From positions 2,356,001 through 2,420,000 of the forward strand of contig NZ_JACHLZ010000001.1 of assembly GCF_014204755.1 (NCBI RefSeq): a stretch of DNA of 64,000 nucleotides, in the 5' to 3' direction. The DNA is from Brachybacterium aquaticum. GTDB taxonomy: Bacteria; Actinomycetota; Actinomycetes; Actinomycetales; Dermabacteraceae. Below, piece after piece: positions 8,549-17,555 of the stretch; the stretch's first letter is position 1, and each line of letters opens with the position of its first letter. The notes below the pieces were generated by a model. The model had not been told where the DNA came from. It made no database searches and saw only the letters and a list, made by a program, of their open reading frames with translations. The position numbers were made by a program, and so were the translations under genes.

Positions 8549-8592
8549 GCCCAGGGAGCACGCTCCCGCCGGCACTGCGGGGCCAGGACGAC

Positions 8593-8626
8593 AGGAAGGC
8601 CCGGACCTCACGGTCCGGGCCTTCCT
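8593..8626. terminator. Bidirectional terminator hairpin
   Basis: A 15-bp perfect stem (AGGAAGGCCCGGACC and complement) with loop TCAC. It lies between two convergent genes, the small membrane gene and gnd, and could serve both. Confidence 0.85.
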
Positions 8627-8683
8627 CGTTCCCCGGGGCCGGGCCCCGGATCACGTCAGCTCAGCTGATCAGCAGTACGTCGA

Positions 8684-10144
8684 TCAGTCCTGCTTGGTCT
8701 CGCGACGGTCCTCGGACCACTCCACGTGGAAGGTGCCCTCGGCGTCGACGCGCTGGTAGGTGTGCGCGCCGAAGTAGTCGCGCTGGGCCTGGACCAGGGC
8801 GGCGGGGAGGCGCTCGGAGCGGACCGCGTCGTAGTAGGACAGGGTCGAGGAGAACACCGGCACCGGGTAGCCCGAGGCGGCCGCGAAGGCCACGATGCGG
8901 CGCCACGCCGGGATGCACTTGGCGATCTCGGTGGTGAAGTACTCGTCGGCCAGCAGCAGCGGCAGCGAGGCGTTGCGCTCGTAGGCCTCGGTGATGCGGT
9001 TGAGGAAGCGGGCGCGGATGATGCAGCCGCCGCGCCAGATGCGCGCCATCGCACCGAGGTCGATGTCCCAGCCGTACTCCTTGGCGCCGGCGGCGATCTC
9101 GTCGAAGCCCTGGGAGTAGGAGACCAGCTTCGCGGCGTAGAGCGCCTTCTGCAGGTCGTCGATGAACTGGTCCTTGTCGGCGATCTCGAGGGTCTGCGCC
9201 TCGGCCGGCAGCACCTCGCGGGCGGCCTCGCGCTGCGGGGTCGAGCCGGAGGTGGAGCGGGCGAAGGTGGCCTCGGCGATGCCGGTGACCGGGACGCCGA
9301 GGTCCAGGGCCGTCTGCACGGTCCAGGCGCCGGTGCCCTTCTGGGCGGCGCGGTCGAGGATGACGTCCACGAACGGCTTGCCGGTGGTGACGTCGGTGTG
9401 GTGGAGCACCTCGGCGGTGATCTCGATGAGGAAGGACTCCAGGTCGCCCTTGTTCCACTCGCCGAAGACGTCGCCGATGGCGGGGGCGTCCATGCCGAGG
9501 GCCTTGGACATGAGGTCGTAGGCCTCGGAGATGACCTGCATGTCGGCGTACTCGATGCCGTTGTGGACCATCTTCACGAAGTGGCCCGCACCGTCGGCGC
9601 CGACGTGGGTGCAGCAGGGGACGCCGTCCACGTGCGCGGAGATCTTCTCGAACATCGGGCCGAGGCGGTCGTAGGACTCCTTGGTGCCACCGGGCATGAT
9701 CGAGGGGCCGTTCAGGGCGCCCTCCTCACCGCCGGAGACGCCGGAGCCCACGAAGTGCAGGCCCTTCTCGCGCAGGGCGGCCTCGCGGCGACGGGTGTCG
9801 GCGAACAGGGCGTTGCCCGCGTCGACGATGATGTCGCCCTCCTCCATGAGCTCGGCGAGCTCGTCGATCACGGCGTCGGTCGGCTTGCCGGCCTTGACCA
9901 TGATGATGGCGACGCGCGGCTTCTGCAGCGAGGCGACGAAGTCGGCCATGGACTCGGAGGGGTAGAACTCGCCGTCGCCGCCGTGCTCGGCGATGACCTT
10001 CTCGGTCTTCGCGACGGAGCGGTTGTGGATGGCGACCTTGAAGCCGTTGCGGGCGAAGTTGCGGGCCAGGTTGGAGCCCATCACCGCCATACCGGTGACG
10101 CCGATGTCCGCGACATCGGCGGGGGACGGAGCGAAGCTTGCCAT
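8684..10144 (-). CDS. gnd: 6-phosphogluconate dehydrogenase, decarboxylating
   Basis: A 486-aa cytosolic enzyme of the oxidative pentose phosphate pathway. It converts 6-phosphogluconate to ribulose 5-phosphate and CO2 and yields NADPH. The Rossmann motif is GVTGMAVMGSNLARNFA, followed by HNRSVAKTE, whose Arg suggests NADP preference. GSGVSGGEEGALNGPSIMPG binds substrate; FVKMVHNGIEYADMQ holds the catalytic Lys and His-Asn, and FTTEIAKCIPAWRR lies in the C-terminal half. The length is that of the long homodimeric class. GAGGAGATCCC precedes the ATG. It is monocistronic, with its own terminator shared with the convergent neighbour. The identification is secure. Confidence 0.97.
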   Translation of the reverse strand: MASFAPSPADVADIGVTGMAVMGSNLARNFARNGFKVAIHNRSVAKTEKVIAEHGGDGEFYPSESMADFVASLQKPRVAIIMVKAGKPTDAVIDELAELMEEGDIIVDAGNALFADTRRREAALREKGLHFVGSGVSGGEEGALNGPSIMPGGTKESYDRLGPMFEKISAHVDGVPCCTHVGADGAGHFVKMVHNGIEYADMQVISEAYDLMSKALGMDAPAIGDVFGEWNKGDLESFLIEITAEVLHHTDVTTGKPFVDVILDRAAQKGTGAWTVQTALDLGVPVTGIAEATFARSTSGSTPQREAAREVLPAEAQTLEIADKDQFIDDLQKALYAAKLVSYSQGFDEIAAGAKEYGWDIDLGAMARIWRGGCIIRARFLNRITEAYERNASLPLLLADEYFTTEIAKCIPAWRRIVAFAAASGYPVPVFSSTLSYYDAVRSERLPAALVQAQRDYFGAHTYQRVDAEGTFHVEWSEDRRETKQD

Positions 10145-10367
10145 GGGATCTCCTCAGGTCGGAAAACAGTCGAGTCGGGCCGGGGCACAGCGGCCGCCGG
10201 GGAGGGGGCGCACGTGCCGTCCCGGTCCATCGGCACCCATCTTAGGGACCTGCGCGCCGCGGTGTGCGACCAGTGCCGGGGTTTGCCGCGGGCAGGGCGC
10301 CCGTTCCCGGTCCGCGCCTGAGCCGAGGCTCACCCGCCCCGCCCTGTCCTGGCGGTGGGCCCCGGCG

Positions 10368-10373
10368 TAGCCT
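10368..10373 (+). promoter_or_regulatory. Leaderless -10 box of the XPB helicase gene
   Basis: TAGCCT followed by 6 nt and the ATG at 10380. The GGAGG in between is too close to the ATG to be a useful ribosome site. The same TAGCCT word precedes the start at 42026. Confidence 0.6.
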
Positions 10374-10379
10374 GGAGGG

Positions 10380-12035
10380 ATGACCGACGGCCCCCTCATC
10401 GTCCAGAGCGACAAGTCCCTGCTGCTCGAGGTCGACCATCCCTCCGCGCAGGCCGCCCGGATCGCGATCGCCGCCTTCGCCGAGCTGGAGCGCGCCCCGG
10501 AGCACGTGCACACCTACCGCATCACCGACCTCGGCCTGTGGAACGCACGCGCCGCCGGCTACGACGCGGAGACCGTGGTCGCCGCGCTCGTGGACCACTC
10601 CCGCTACCCGGTACCCCACGCGCTGCTGATCGACGTGGCGGACACGATGGACCGCTACGGCCGCCTCCAGCTCCTCTCCGATCCGCAGCACGGCCTGGTG
10701 CTGCACGCCCTGGACCGGGCGGTGCTCGAGGAGGTCTCCCGTGCCAAGCGCATCCAGGGCATGCTCGGCGAGCGGATCGACGAGGAGACCGTGAAGGTCC
10801 ACCCCTCCGAGCGGGGCGCGCTGAAGCAGGCGCTGCTGAAGCTCGGCTGGCCCGCCGAGGATCTTGCCGGCTACGTCGACGGCGAGGCGCACCCGATCGC
10901 GCTCGCGGAGGACGGCTGCTCCCTGCGCCCCTACCAGGCCGAGGCCGTGGACGGCTTCCGCCACGGCGGCAGCGGCGTGGTGGTTCTGCCCTGCGGGGCG
11001 GGCAAGACGCTCGTGGGCGCCGGCGCCATGGCCGCCATGCAGCGGACCACCCTCATCCTGGTCACCAGCACCGTCTCGGCCCGGCAGTGGCGCGACGAGC
11101 TGCTGCGCCGCACCACCCTCACCGAGGGCGAGATCGGAGAGTACTCCGGCTCCTCCAAGGAGGTGCGCCCCGTGACGATCGCGACCTACCAGGTCCTCAC
11201 CATGAAGCGGAAGGGCGTGCACCCGCACCTGGAGCTCATGAGCGCCCGCGACTGGGGCCTGATCGTCTACGACGAGGTGCACCTGCTGCCCGCGCCCGTG
11301 TTCCGCATGACCGCGGACCTGCAGGCCAGGCGGCGCCTGGGCCTGACTGCGACGCTCGTGCGCGAGGACGGTCGCGAGGGCGAGGTGTTCTCCCTCATCG
11401 GCCCCAAGCGCTACGACGCCCCGTGGAAGGACATCGAGGCCCAGGGCTACATCGCCCCGGCGGTGTGCACCGAGGTGAGGGTGACCATGCCCTCCTCGGA
11501 CCGGATGGCGTACGCGATGGCCGAGGCGAGCGACCGGGCCCGGCTCGGCGCCGCGCACGGCGCGAAGATCGAGGTGGTCGAGCGGATCGCGGCGCGCCAC
11601 GCGGGCGAGCCGCTCCTGGTGATCGGCCAGTACCTGGACCAGCTCGAGGAGATCGCCGAGCACCTCGGCGCGGACCTCATCACCGGGCAGACCCCGGTGA
11701 AGAAGCGCCAGCAGCTGTTCGACGACTTCCGGGCCGGGACTATCGACCGCCTGGTCGTCTCGAAGGTCGCGAACTTCTCGATCGACCTGCCGGAGGCCTC
11801 GGTCGCCATCCAGGTCAGCGGCGCCTTCGGCTCCCGGCAGGAGGAGGCCCAGCGGCTCGGCCGCCTGCTGCGCCCCAAGGCCGACGGACGCTCCGCGCAC
11901 TTCTACACCGTGGTCATGCGCGACACCCAGGACCAGGACTTCGCCGCGCATCGCCAGCGCTTCCTCGCCGAGCAGGGTTACGCCTACTCGATCGTGGACG
12001 CCGACGAGCTCGAATCGGCGGCCGACGCCGGCTGA
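10380..12035 (+). CDS. DNA repair helicase, XPB/ERCC3 family
   Basis: A 551-aa SF2 DNA helicase related to eukaryotic XPB. An N-terminal XPB-type region (YRITDLGLWNARAAGYDAE) precedes the motor. Walker A is PCGAGKT near residue 204, motif II is DEVHLLP near 297, motif III is LTATLVREDG, and motif VI reads EEAQRLGRLLRPK. The RecA-like lobe 2 holds VVSKVANFSIDLPEA. Actinobacterial XPB proteins unwind DNA 3'-5' in vitro; their cellular role is less clear. The helicase-associated protein at 5772-7931 is the likely partner, as in mycobacteria, although gnd and a small gene lie in between. The ATG start is supported by a leaderless -10 box. Confidence 0.93.
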   Translation: MTDGPLIVQSDKSLLLEVDHPSAQAARIAIAAFAELERAPEHVHTYRITDLGLWNARAAGYDAETVVAALVDHSRYPVPHALLIDVADTMDRYGRLQLLSDPQHGLVLHALDRAVLEEVSRAKRIQGMLGERIDEETVKVHPSERGALKQALLKLGWPAEDLAGYVDGEAHPIALAEDGCSLRPYQAEAVDGFRHGGSGVVVLPCGAGKTLVGAGAMAAMQRTTLILVTSTVSARQWRDELLRRTTLTEGEIGEYSGSSKEVRPVTIATYQVLTMKRKGVHPHLELMSARDWGLIVYDEVHLLPAPVFRMTADLQARRRLGLTATLVREDGREGEVFSLIGPKRYDAPWKDIEAQGYIAPAVCTEVRVTMPSSDRMAYAMAEASDRARLGAAHGAKIEVVERIAARHAGEPLLVIGQYLDQLEEIAEHLGADLITGQTPVKKRQQLFDDFRAGTIDRLVVSKVANFSIDLPEASVAIQVSGAFGSRQEEAQRLGRLLRPKADGRSAHFYTVVMRDTQDQDFAAHRQRFLAEQGYAYSIVDADELESAADAG

Positions 12036-12219
12036 GCCGGGGAACGCCGTCCTCACCGCGCGTCCCGCTCCTGCGAGATGGCGCACCGCCCTGGTGCGCC
12101 CGGGGGCGCGGCGCGCCTCGTCCGCGCATCCGCGTCGTTAGAGTGGGCGTCGCACGACATCCCCGCCGCTCGTCGGCGCTTCCCCCGCCGCCCCGTCGGC
12201 CGTCCCCGAGGAGATCGAC

Positions 12220-12720
12220 ATGACCGCACCCGACGATCCCACCCGCCCCGTCGGCGGTGAGGCCGGACGTCCCGACCCCGCCGTGCCCCGCACCGAGGCC
12301 CCCTACTCCGACGCCTCCCGCGCCGACGCGCCCCGCGCGGAGTCCCCGTCGGCCGAGCCGGCCCGCCCGGCCGACGCCCCCACAGGGCGCCCCGCCACCG
12401 AGCGCCCCGCGCCGGCGGAGCCCACCCCCGAGGCCCCTGCCGGTGGCGGCGGGAAGACCGCCGGGGTGTGGATCGGCCTGATCCTCGGCGCGATCGTGCT
12501 GGTGCTGCTGCTGATCTTCGTGATCCAGAACAACCAGACCGCGCGCTTCGACTACTTCAGCGCCCAGTTCGACCTGCCGCTCGGCGTGGCGATGCTGCTC
12601 GCCGCGATCGCAGGCGCCCTGATCATGGCCCTGGTCGGCTCGGTGCGCATGTTCCAGATGAGCTGGACCATCCGCAAGCTGCGCAAGCAGCAGGAGAAGA
12701 TCCACCGCGCCACCCGCTGA
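12220..12720 (+). CDS. LapA-family (DUF1049) membrane protein with Pro/Ala-rich N-terminus
   Basis: 166 aa. Residues 1-75 are a disordered, acidic Pro/Ala-rich tail. Two transmembrane helices follow (WIGLILGAIVLVLLLIFVIQ and a second of about 20 residues starting PLGVAMLLAAIAG). Between them lies NNQTARFDYFSAQFD, close to the NxxxVxxxFxxxxxxLPL pattern of LapA/DUF1049 proteins. A basic helix (RKLRKQQEKIHRATR) ends the protein. The function is unknown in Gram-positives; E. coli LapA (YciS) acts in LPS assembly, which this host lacks. GAGGAGATCGAC precedes the ATG. It lies 54 nt before the response regulator and may or may not be co-transcribed. Confidence 0.75.
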   Translation: MTAPDDPTRPVGGEAGRPDPAVPRTEAPYSDASRADAPRAESPSAEPARPADAPTGRPATERPAPAEPTPEAPAGGGGKTAGVWIGLILGAIVLVLLLIFVIQNNQTARFDYFSAQFDLPLGVAMLLAAIAGALIMALVGSVRMFQMSWTIRKLRKQQEKIHRATR

Positions 12721-12774
12721 TCGCGTCCAGGTGACGTCCAGCGGACTCCCACGTTCAGGGAGGACGGTGTCCCC

Positions 12775-13500
12775 ATGACTGCGACCGAGGACCACGACAC
12801 CGACTTCGAGGCACGCCTCCTCGTCGTCGACGACGAACCCAACATCCGCGACCTGCTCGCCACCTCCCTGCGCTTCGCCGGCTTCGAGGTGTTCACCGCC
12901 TCCACCGGCAACGAGGCGATCCGCGAGGCCACCGAGCACCAGCCCGACCTCGTGGTGCTCGACGTGATGCTGCCCGACATGGACGGCTTCACGGTGACCC
13001 GCCGCCTGCGCGACCGCGGCGAGCAGTACCCGATCCTGTTCCTCACCGCGAAGGACGCCACCCAGGACAAGGTCAACGGCCTCACCGTGGGAGGCGACGA
13101 CTACGTCACCAAGCCCTTCAGCCTCGAGGAGGTCGTGGCCCGCATCCGCGCCGTGCTGCGCCGCACCCACGGCGGCTCGGAGACCACCGTGGACAGCGCC
13201 CTCGTGGTCGGCGACCTGCGCCTGGACGAGGACTCGCACGAGGTGTACCGCGGGGACGTGAACATCGAGCTGTCCCCCACCGAGTTCAAGCTGCTGCGCT
13301 ACCTGATGCTGAACGCGGGTCGCGTGGTCTCCAAGACCCAGATCCTCGACCACGTGTGGGACTACGACTGGTCCGGCGAGGTCGGCATCGTCGAGTCGTA
13401 CATCTCCTACCTGCGCCGCAAGATCGACGTGGTGGGCGAGCCGATGATCCACACCAAGCGCGGCATCGGCTACGTGCTGCGCGCCGCCGAGGGCGCCTGA
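12775..13500 (+). CDS. OmpR-family response regulator, PhoP-like
   Basis: A 241-aa two-domain regulator. The receiver domain (residues 13-130) has the acidic pair in VVDDEPN, the phosphoacceptor Asp63 in LVVLDVMLPDMDG, and Lys in YVTKPFS. The C-terminal winged helix holds LSPTEFKLLRYLMLNAGRVV and ESYISYLRRKID. GLTVGGDDYVTKPFSLEEVV and ARLLVVDDEPNIRDLLATSL closely follow mycobacterial PhoP and TrcR. It lies 44 nt before a histidine kinase and upstream of a PhoX phosphatase that has a PHO-box-like repeat in front of it, so a phosphate-starvation regulator is the best guess. GGGAGGA precedes the ATG. Confidence 0.9.
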   Translation: MTATEDHDTDFEARLLVVDDEPNIRDLLATSLRFAGFEVFTASTGNEAIREATEHQPDLVVLDVMLPDMDGFTVTRRLRDRGEQYPILFLTAKDATQDKVNGLTVGGDDYVTKPFSLEEVVARIRAVLRRTHGGSETTVDSALVVGDLRLDEDSHEVYRGDVNIELSPTEFKLLRYLMLNAGRVVSKTQILDHVWDYDWSGEVGIVESYISYLRRKIDVVGEPMIHTKRGIGYVLRAAEGA

Positions 13501-13544
13501 TCCGGCGACGGCCGGCACTCATCCGGAAGCGAGGACTCTGACCC

Positions 13545-15125
13545 GTGGCCCTGCCGAGCCTGCGCACGCAGCGCCCCATGTCCCTGTGGACACGGATCGT
13601 CTCGCTGATCTCGCTGCTGCTGGTGCTCGGCATCGTCGTCACCGGCAGCCTCTCGCTGTTCCTGCTGAACCGCACCCTGATCCAGTCGGTCGACACCAAC
13701 CTCCAGTCCTCGATCGGGGAGATGCTGGCGCTGGCCGAGCGGGAGCTGGCCGGGAACGACGACTCCACCGCAGCGGGGGCGTACACCCCGGTCGAGTACG
13801 CAGTGGAGATCCGCGACGACCAGGGCAACACGATCGAGCGGGAGATGTTCCACTACGGCCCAGGGTCGGTGACCGTCGAGTTCCCGCACCTGACCGACGT
13901 GCAGATCCTGCAGCGGGGCGGGCGCCCGTTCACGGTGATGGACTCCTCGGAGAACCGCTGGCGCGTGATCGCCATGCTCAACACCGGTCCGGAGAAGGGC
14001 AGCGTCTACGTCGCCCTGCCGCTGACGGGCGTGGACCGCACCATGCACGAGATGGCGCTGATCATCGTGCTGGTGGGTACCTTGGTGGTGCTGGTGGGGA
14101 TGGGGCTCGGCGGCTACGTCACCCATCGCGCCCTGGAGCCGCTGCGGGACGTGGAGGCCACCGCCTCCCAGATCGCGGGCGGTGACCTCTCCCGTCGCGT
14201 GCCGGTGACCGACACGAGCCTCGAGGTGCACGACCTGGCGCTGTCGCTGAACGAGATGCTGGTGCGGATCGAACAGGCCTTCGCCGCGCAGTCCGCCTCC
14301 GAGGAGCGCGCCACCGCCTCCGAGGCGAAGATGCGCCGCTTCGTGGGTGACGCCTCCCATGAGCTGCGCACGCCGCTGGCGGCGATCCGCGGCTTCGGCG
14401 AGCTGTACCGGATGGGCGCCCTGCGCACGGACGACGACGTCGCCTCCGCGATGCGCCGCATCGAGGACGAGGCCCGCCGCATGGGCTCACTGGTGGAGAA
14501 CCTGCTGCGCCTGGCCCGCCTGGACGAGAAGCCGGACCTCGCGCTGGAGCCGCTGGACCTCACCGACGCCCTCTTCGACGCCGCCCAGGACCTGCGCGCC
14601 CTGGACCCCGACCGGCAGGTCATGGTCGTCTCCCTCCAGGGCACCCCGCTGTCCCTGCAGCCCCACGTCCCCTTCGGCGTGCTCGGCGACGAGGCGTCAC
14701 TGCGCCAGGTGATCCTCAACCTCGTCGGCAACGCCAACCGCCACACCCCCAAGGGCTCCCCCGTCGAGCTCGCCGTGGGGCGCTGGGACGAGGACCGGGT
14801 GCGCATCGAGGTGCGCGACCACGGCGAGGGCATCGACGACGACCAGCGCGAGAAGGTCTTCGAGCGCTTCTACCGCACCGACTCCTCCCGCGCCCGCTCG
14901 GCCTCCCAGGGCGGCGGAGCGGGGCTCGGCCTGTCCATCGCGGCGTCCATCGTCCAGCAGCACCGCGGTGCGATCGGCGTCGCGGAGACCCCGGGCGGCG
15001 GCGCGACCTTCTGGGTCGAGCTGCAGGGCGCGGACCTCGAGCCGGCCCAGCAGGTCGCGCCGGACCAGACCCGCGCCCTCACCGGGAACGGCTCCCCCGC
15101 GCACGACGAGCAGCCCGGCGCCTGA
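13545..15125 (+). CDS. Sensor histidine kinase (PhoR/TrcS-like)
   Basis: A 526-aa membrane sensor. A first TM (about residues 18-42), an extracytoplasmic sensor of about 120 residues, and a second TM (IIVLVGTLVVLVGMGLGG) are followed by a HAMP domain and HisKA/HATPase_c domains. His272 lies in the H box DASHELRTPLAAIRG; the N box is VILNLVGNANRHTPKG; the G boxes are RDHGEGIDDDQ and GAGLGLSIAASIV. The GTG at 13545 has GGAAGCGAGGA before it; an ATG 33 nt downstream is an alternative. It is paired with the response regulator just upstream. The signal is not evident from the sequence. Confidence 0.92.
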   Translation: MALPSLRTQRPMSLWTRIVSLISLLLVLGIVVTGSLSLFLLNRTLIQSVDTNLQSSIGEMLALAERELAGNDDSTAAGAYTPVEYAVEIRDDQGNTIEREMFHYGPGSVTVEFPHLTDVQILQRGGRPFTVMDSSENRWRVIAMLNTGPEKGSVYVALPLTGVDRTMHEMALIIVLVGTLVVLVGMGLGGYVTHRALEPLRDVEATASQIAGGDLSRRVPVTDTSLEVHDLALSLNEMLVRIEQAFAAQSASEERATASEAKMRRFVGDASHELRTPLAAIRGFGELYRMGALRTDDDVASAMRRIEDEARRMGSLVENLLRLARLDEKPDLALEPLDLTDALFDAAQDLRALDPDRQVMVVSLQGTPLSLQPHVPFGVLGDEASLRQVILNLVGNANRHTPKGSPVELAVGRWDEDRVRIEVRDHGEGIDDDQREKVFERFYRTDSSRARSASQGGGAGLGLSIAASIVQQHRGAIGVAETPGGGATFWVELQGADLEPAQQVAPDQTRALTGNGSPAHDEQPGA

Positions 15126-15202
15126 CCTGCCGACCGGGGCCCACCGACCCCATTTCTGCTACATCCACGTGTCGAAAATCCGTTGTGATCTGCACATCCA
15201 CT

Positions 15203-15235
15203 GTTTACCCAGGCGTCACCGGCACGCATCCGTGA
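15203..15235 (+). promoter_or_regulatory. PHO-box-like direct repeats upstream of phoX
   Basis: Three consecutive 11-nt units: GTTTACCCAGG (15203-15213), CGTCACCGGCA (15214-15224) and the weaker CGCATCCGTGA, followed by GTCACCC. The first differs by one base from the Streptomyces PhoP direct-repeat pattern GTTCACCCAGG. It lies about 90 nt before the phoX start, a typical position for activation. Confidence 0.6.
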
Positions 15236-15320
15236 GTCACCCCGGGAGGGCCAGAGTGAGGGCGTCCCGCGCATCGCACACGCGGCGCGGACGTTCCCAC
15301 CACTCCCGGAGGACTCCTCG

Positions 15321-17450
15321 ATGTTCACTCGTCACCTGCCGATGGTCGGCCACACCAAGGGCAACCGCTCCGCGGTCACCTGCGCCCTCAAGTGCGGCAA
15401 CGCCTGCGCCCACCCGGACCCCAACTGCTCCTCGAACCCGACCTTCAAGGACATCGTCGACGCCGCGATCTCCCGCCGCTCCGCGCTGGGCCTCGGCGGC
15501 GTCGCCGCGGCCGTCGTGGTGGGCGGCACCGCCGTCGCCGGCGCCCCGGCCGCGCGCGCCGATCACGGCAACACCCCCAACTGGGGCGGCACGCTGAACT
15601 TCGACGCGATCGCCCCGGTCCCGAAGACCGTCGACGACGTCACCGTGCCCGAGGGCTACGAGTGGACCCCGATCATCCGCTGGGGCGACCCGCTGTTCGC
15701 GGACTCCTCCGAGTTCGATCTCGAGCACCAGACCCGCGCCTCCCAGGAGGGGCAGTTCGGCTACAACTCGGACTACCTCAACGTCATCTCCGACGGCGGC
15801 AACGACCGCACCGGCTACCTGGTCAACAATCACGAGTACACCAACGAGAACATCATGTTCTCCCCGGAGTACATCGCCTCGAACCCCGAGGACGTCGTCG
15901 ACGCGGGCATCGCCGCGCACGGCCTGTCCGTCGTCGACCTCGAGCGCGACGGCAAGGGCCAGCCCTGGCGTTACGTGCGCGGCGGCCGCCGCAACCGCCG
16001 CATCACCGGCTTCACCCCCTTCTCGGTCGACGGCCCCGCCGCCGGCTCGGATCTGCTGAAGACCGTCGAGGACCCCACCGGCAAGCTCGTGCTGGGCACC
16101 CTGAACAACTGCGCCGGCGGCACCACCCCCTGGGGCACCGTGCTCTCCGGCGAGGAGAACTTCGACCAGTACTTCGTCGGCACCGCCGGCAACGCCGAGC
16201 AGGAGCGCCTGGGCATCTCCCCCGGCGTGACCCAGCGCGGCTGGGAGCGGTACCACGACCGCTTCAACCTCAACAACGCCGGCTATGAGAACGAGGCCAA
16301 CCGCTTCGGCTGGATCGTCGAGATCGACCCCGAGGACCCCACCTCCACCCCGGTGAAGCACACCGCGCTCGGCCGCTTCAAGCACGAGGCCGGCACCGTG
16401 CACATCGCCAAGAGCGGCCACGCCGTCGTCTACTCCGGTGACGACCAGCGCAACGACTACGTGTACAAGTTCGTCTCCGCGAAGAAGTACCGCAAGGGCG
16501 ACAAGAAGAACAACATGCAGCTGCTCTCCCAGGGCACGCTGTACGTCGCGCGCTTCGACGGCAACTCCCCCGCCTCCGAGATCGACGGCAAGGCCACCGT
16601 CCCCTCCGACGGCGCCTTCGACGGCACCGGCGAGTGGATCGCCCTGGTCGACGGCAACGAGTCGCTGGTCCCCGGCTTCACCGTCGAGGAGGTCCTGGTG
16701 AACACCCGCCTCGCCGCGGACACCATGGGCGCCACCAAGATGGACCGTCCGGAGGACGTGGAGACCAACCCGGTCACCGGAAAGGTCTACATCGCGCTGA
16801 CCAACAACTCCCAGCGCGCCGCCGGAGCGATCGACGAGGCGAACCCCGTCCCGGGCAACCGCGACGGCCACGTCATCGAGCTGATCGAGGACGGCAACGA
16901 CCACACCTCCGAGACCTTCACCTGGAACATCCTGCTGCTCGCGGGCGACCCGGCGACGTCGACCACGGCCTACTTCTCGGGCTTCCCGGCGGATCAGGTC
17001 TCCCCGATCTCCTGCCCGGACAACCTGGCCTTCGACTCCGAGGGCACCCTGTGGATCTCCACCGACGGCCAGCCCGGCACCCTGCAGTACGGCGACGCGC
17101 TGCACAAGGTGACCCTCGAGGGCCCCGAGCGCGGCCGCGTCCAGCAGTTCCTCGCCGTCCCCCGCGACGCCGAGACCTGCGGCCCGGTCATCCACGACCG
17201 CGACAACTCCGTGTTCGTGGCCGTGCAGCACCCCGGTGAGAACGGCAAGTGGGGCGCGCCGACCTCCTACTTCCCCGACTTCGTCCCCGGCGGCCCGCTG
17301 CGCGGCGACAAGGTCGCCGCTCCCCGTCCGACCGTCGTGCAGGTGTGGGGCGGCAAGCCCGGCAACGGCAACTCGGGCAACAACGGGAACGGGAACAACG
17401 GGAACGGCAACTCGGGCAACAACGGCAAGGGCAAAGGCAAGAACAAGTGA
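15321..17450 (+). CDS. phoX: PhoX-family alkaline phosphatase (DUF839), Tat-exported
   Basis: A 709-aa secreted phosphatase that releases phosphate from organic esters; characterised PhoX enzymes need Ca and Fe. As in other PhoX proteins, a long N-region (about 50 residues) comes before the twin-arginine signal SRRSALGLGGVAAAVVVGG and an AxA-type cleavage site (APAARADH). The family body includes YLVNNHEYTNENIMF, GGTTPWGTVLSGEENFDQYF, GRFKHEAGTVHIA, MDRPEDVETNPVTGKVYIAL and PDNLAFDSEGTLWISTDG. The last 28 residues are a low-complexity Gly/Asn/Lys tail. GGAGGACTCCTCG precedes the ATG. The PHO-box-like repeats and the PhoP/PhoR-like pair upstream support phosphate control. The symbol rests on family membership. 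Confidence 0.92.
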   Translation: MFTRHLPMVGHTKGNRSAVTCALKCGNACAHPDPNCSSNPTFKDIVDAAISRRSALGLGGVAAAVVVGGTAVAGAPAARADHGNTPNWGGTLNFDAIAPVPKTVDDVTVPEGYEWTPIIRWGDPLFADSSEFDLEHQTRASQEGQFGYNSDYLNVISDGGNDRTGYLVNNHEYTNENIMFSPEYIASNPEDVVDAGIAAHGLSVVDLERDGKGQPWRYVRGGRRNRRITGFTPFSVDGPAAGSDLLKTVEDPTGKLVLGTLNNCAGGTTPWGTVLSGEENFDQYFVGTAGNAEQERLGISPGVTQRGWERYHDRFNLNNAGYENEANRFGWIVEIDPEDPTSTPVKHTALGRFKHEAGTVHIAKSGHAVVYSGDDQRNDYVYKFVSAKKYRKGDKKNNMQLLSQGTLYVARFDGNSPASEIDGKATVPSDGAFDGTGEWIALVDGNESLVPGFTVEEVLVNTRLAADTMGATKMDRPEDVETNPVTGKVYIALTNNSQRAAGAIDEANPVPGNRDGHVIELIEDGNDHTSETFTWNILLLAGDPATSTTAYFSGFPADQVSPISCPDNLAFDSEGTLWISTDGQPGTLQYGDALHKVTLEGPERGRVQQFLAVPRDAETCGPVIHDRDNSVFVAVQHPGENGKWGAPTSYFPDFVPGGPLRGDKVAAPRPTVVQVWGGKPGNGNSGNNGNGNNGNGNSGNNGKGKGKNK

Positions 17451-17465
17451 TCGCTGCCTGATCCT

Positions 17466-17526
17466 CGCGGGGTCCTGACCCCGCGCACCTGCGAGCGGGT
17501 CCGTCGCCACGGCGACGGGCCCGCTC
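17466..17526 (+). terminator. Double hairpin terminator after phoX
   Basis: The first hairpin (17466-17485) pairs CGCGGGGTC with GACCCCGCG. The second (17493-17526) pairs GAGCGGGTCCGTCGCC with GGCGACGGGCCCGCTC with one G-T pair. The stop of the convergent DUF4031 gene lies just beyond, so the second may act in both directions. Confidence 0.8.
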
Positions 17527-17555
17527 CTGCATGCGTGAGGTCGTGCGGCCGACGG

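Noticed and set aside
12036-12219. Small gene between the XPB helicase and the LapA-like gene
   Set aside because: No start with a ribosome site or leaderless box gives a convincing protein; I see only a weak TAGAGT box near 12139.
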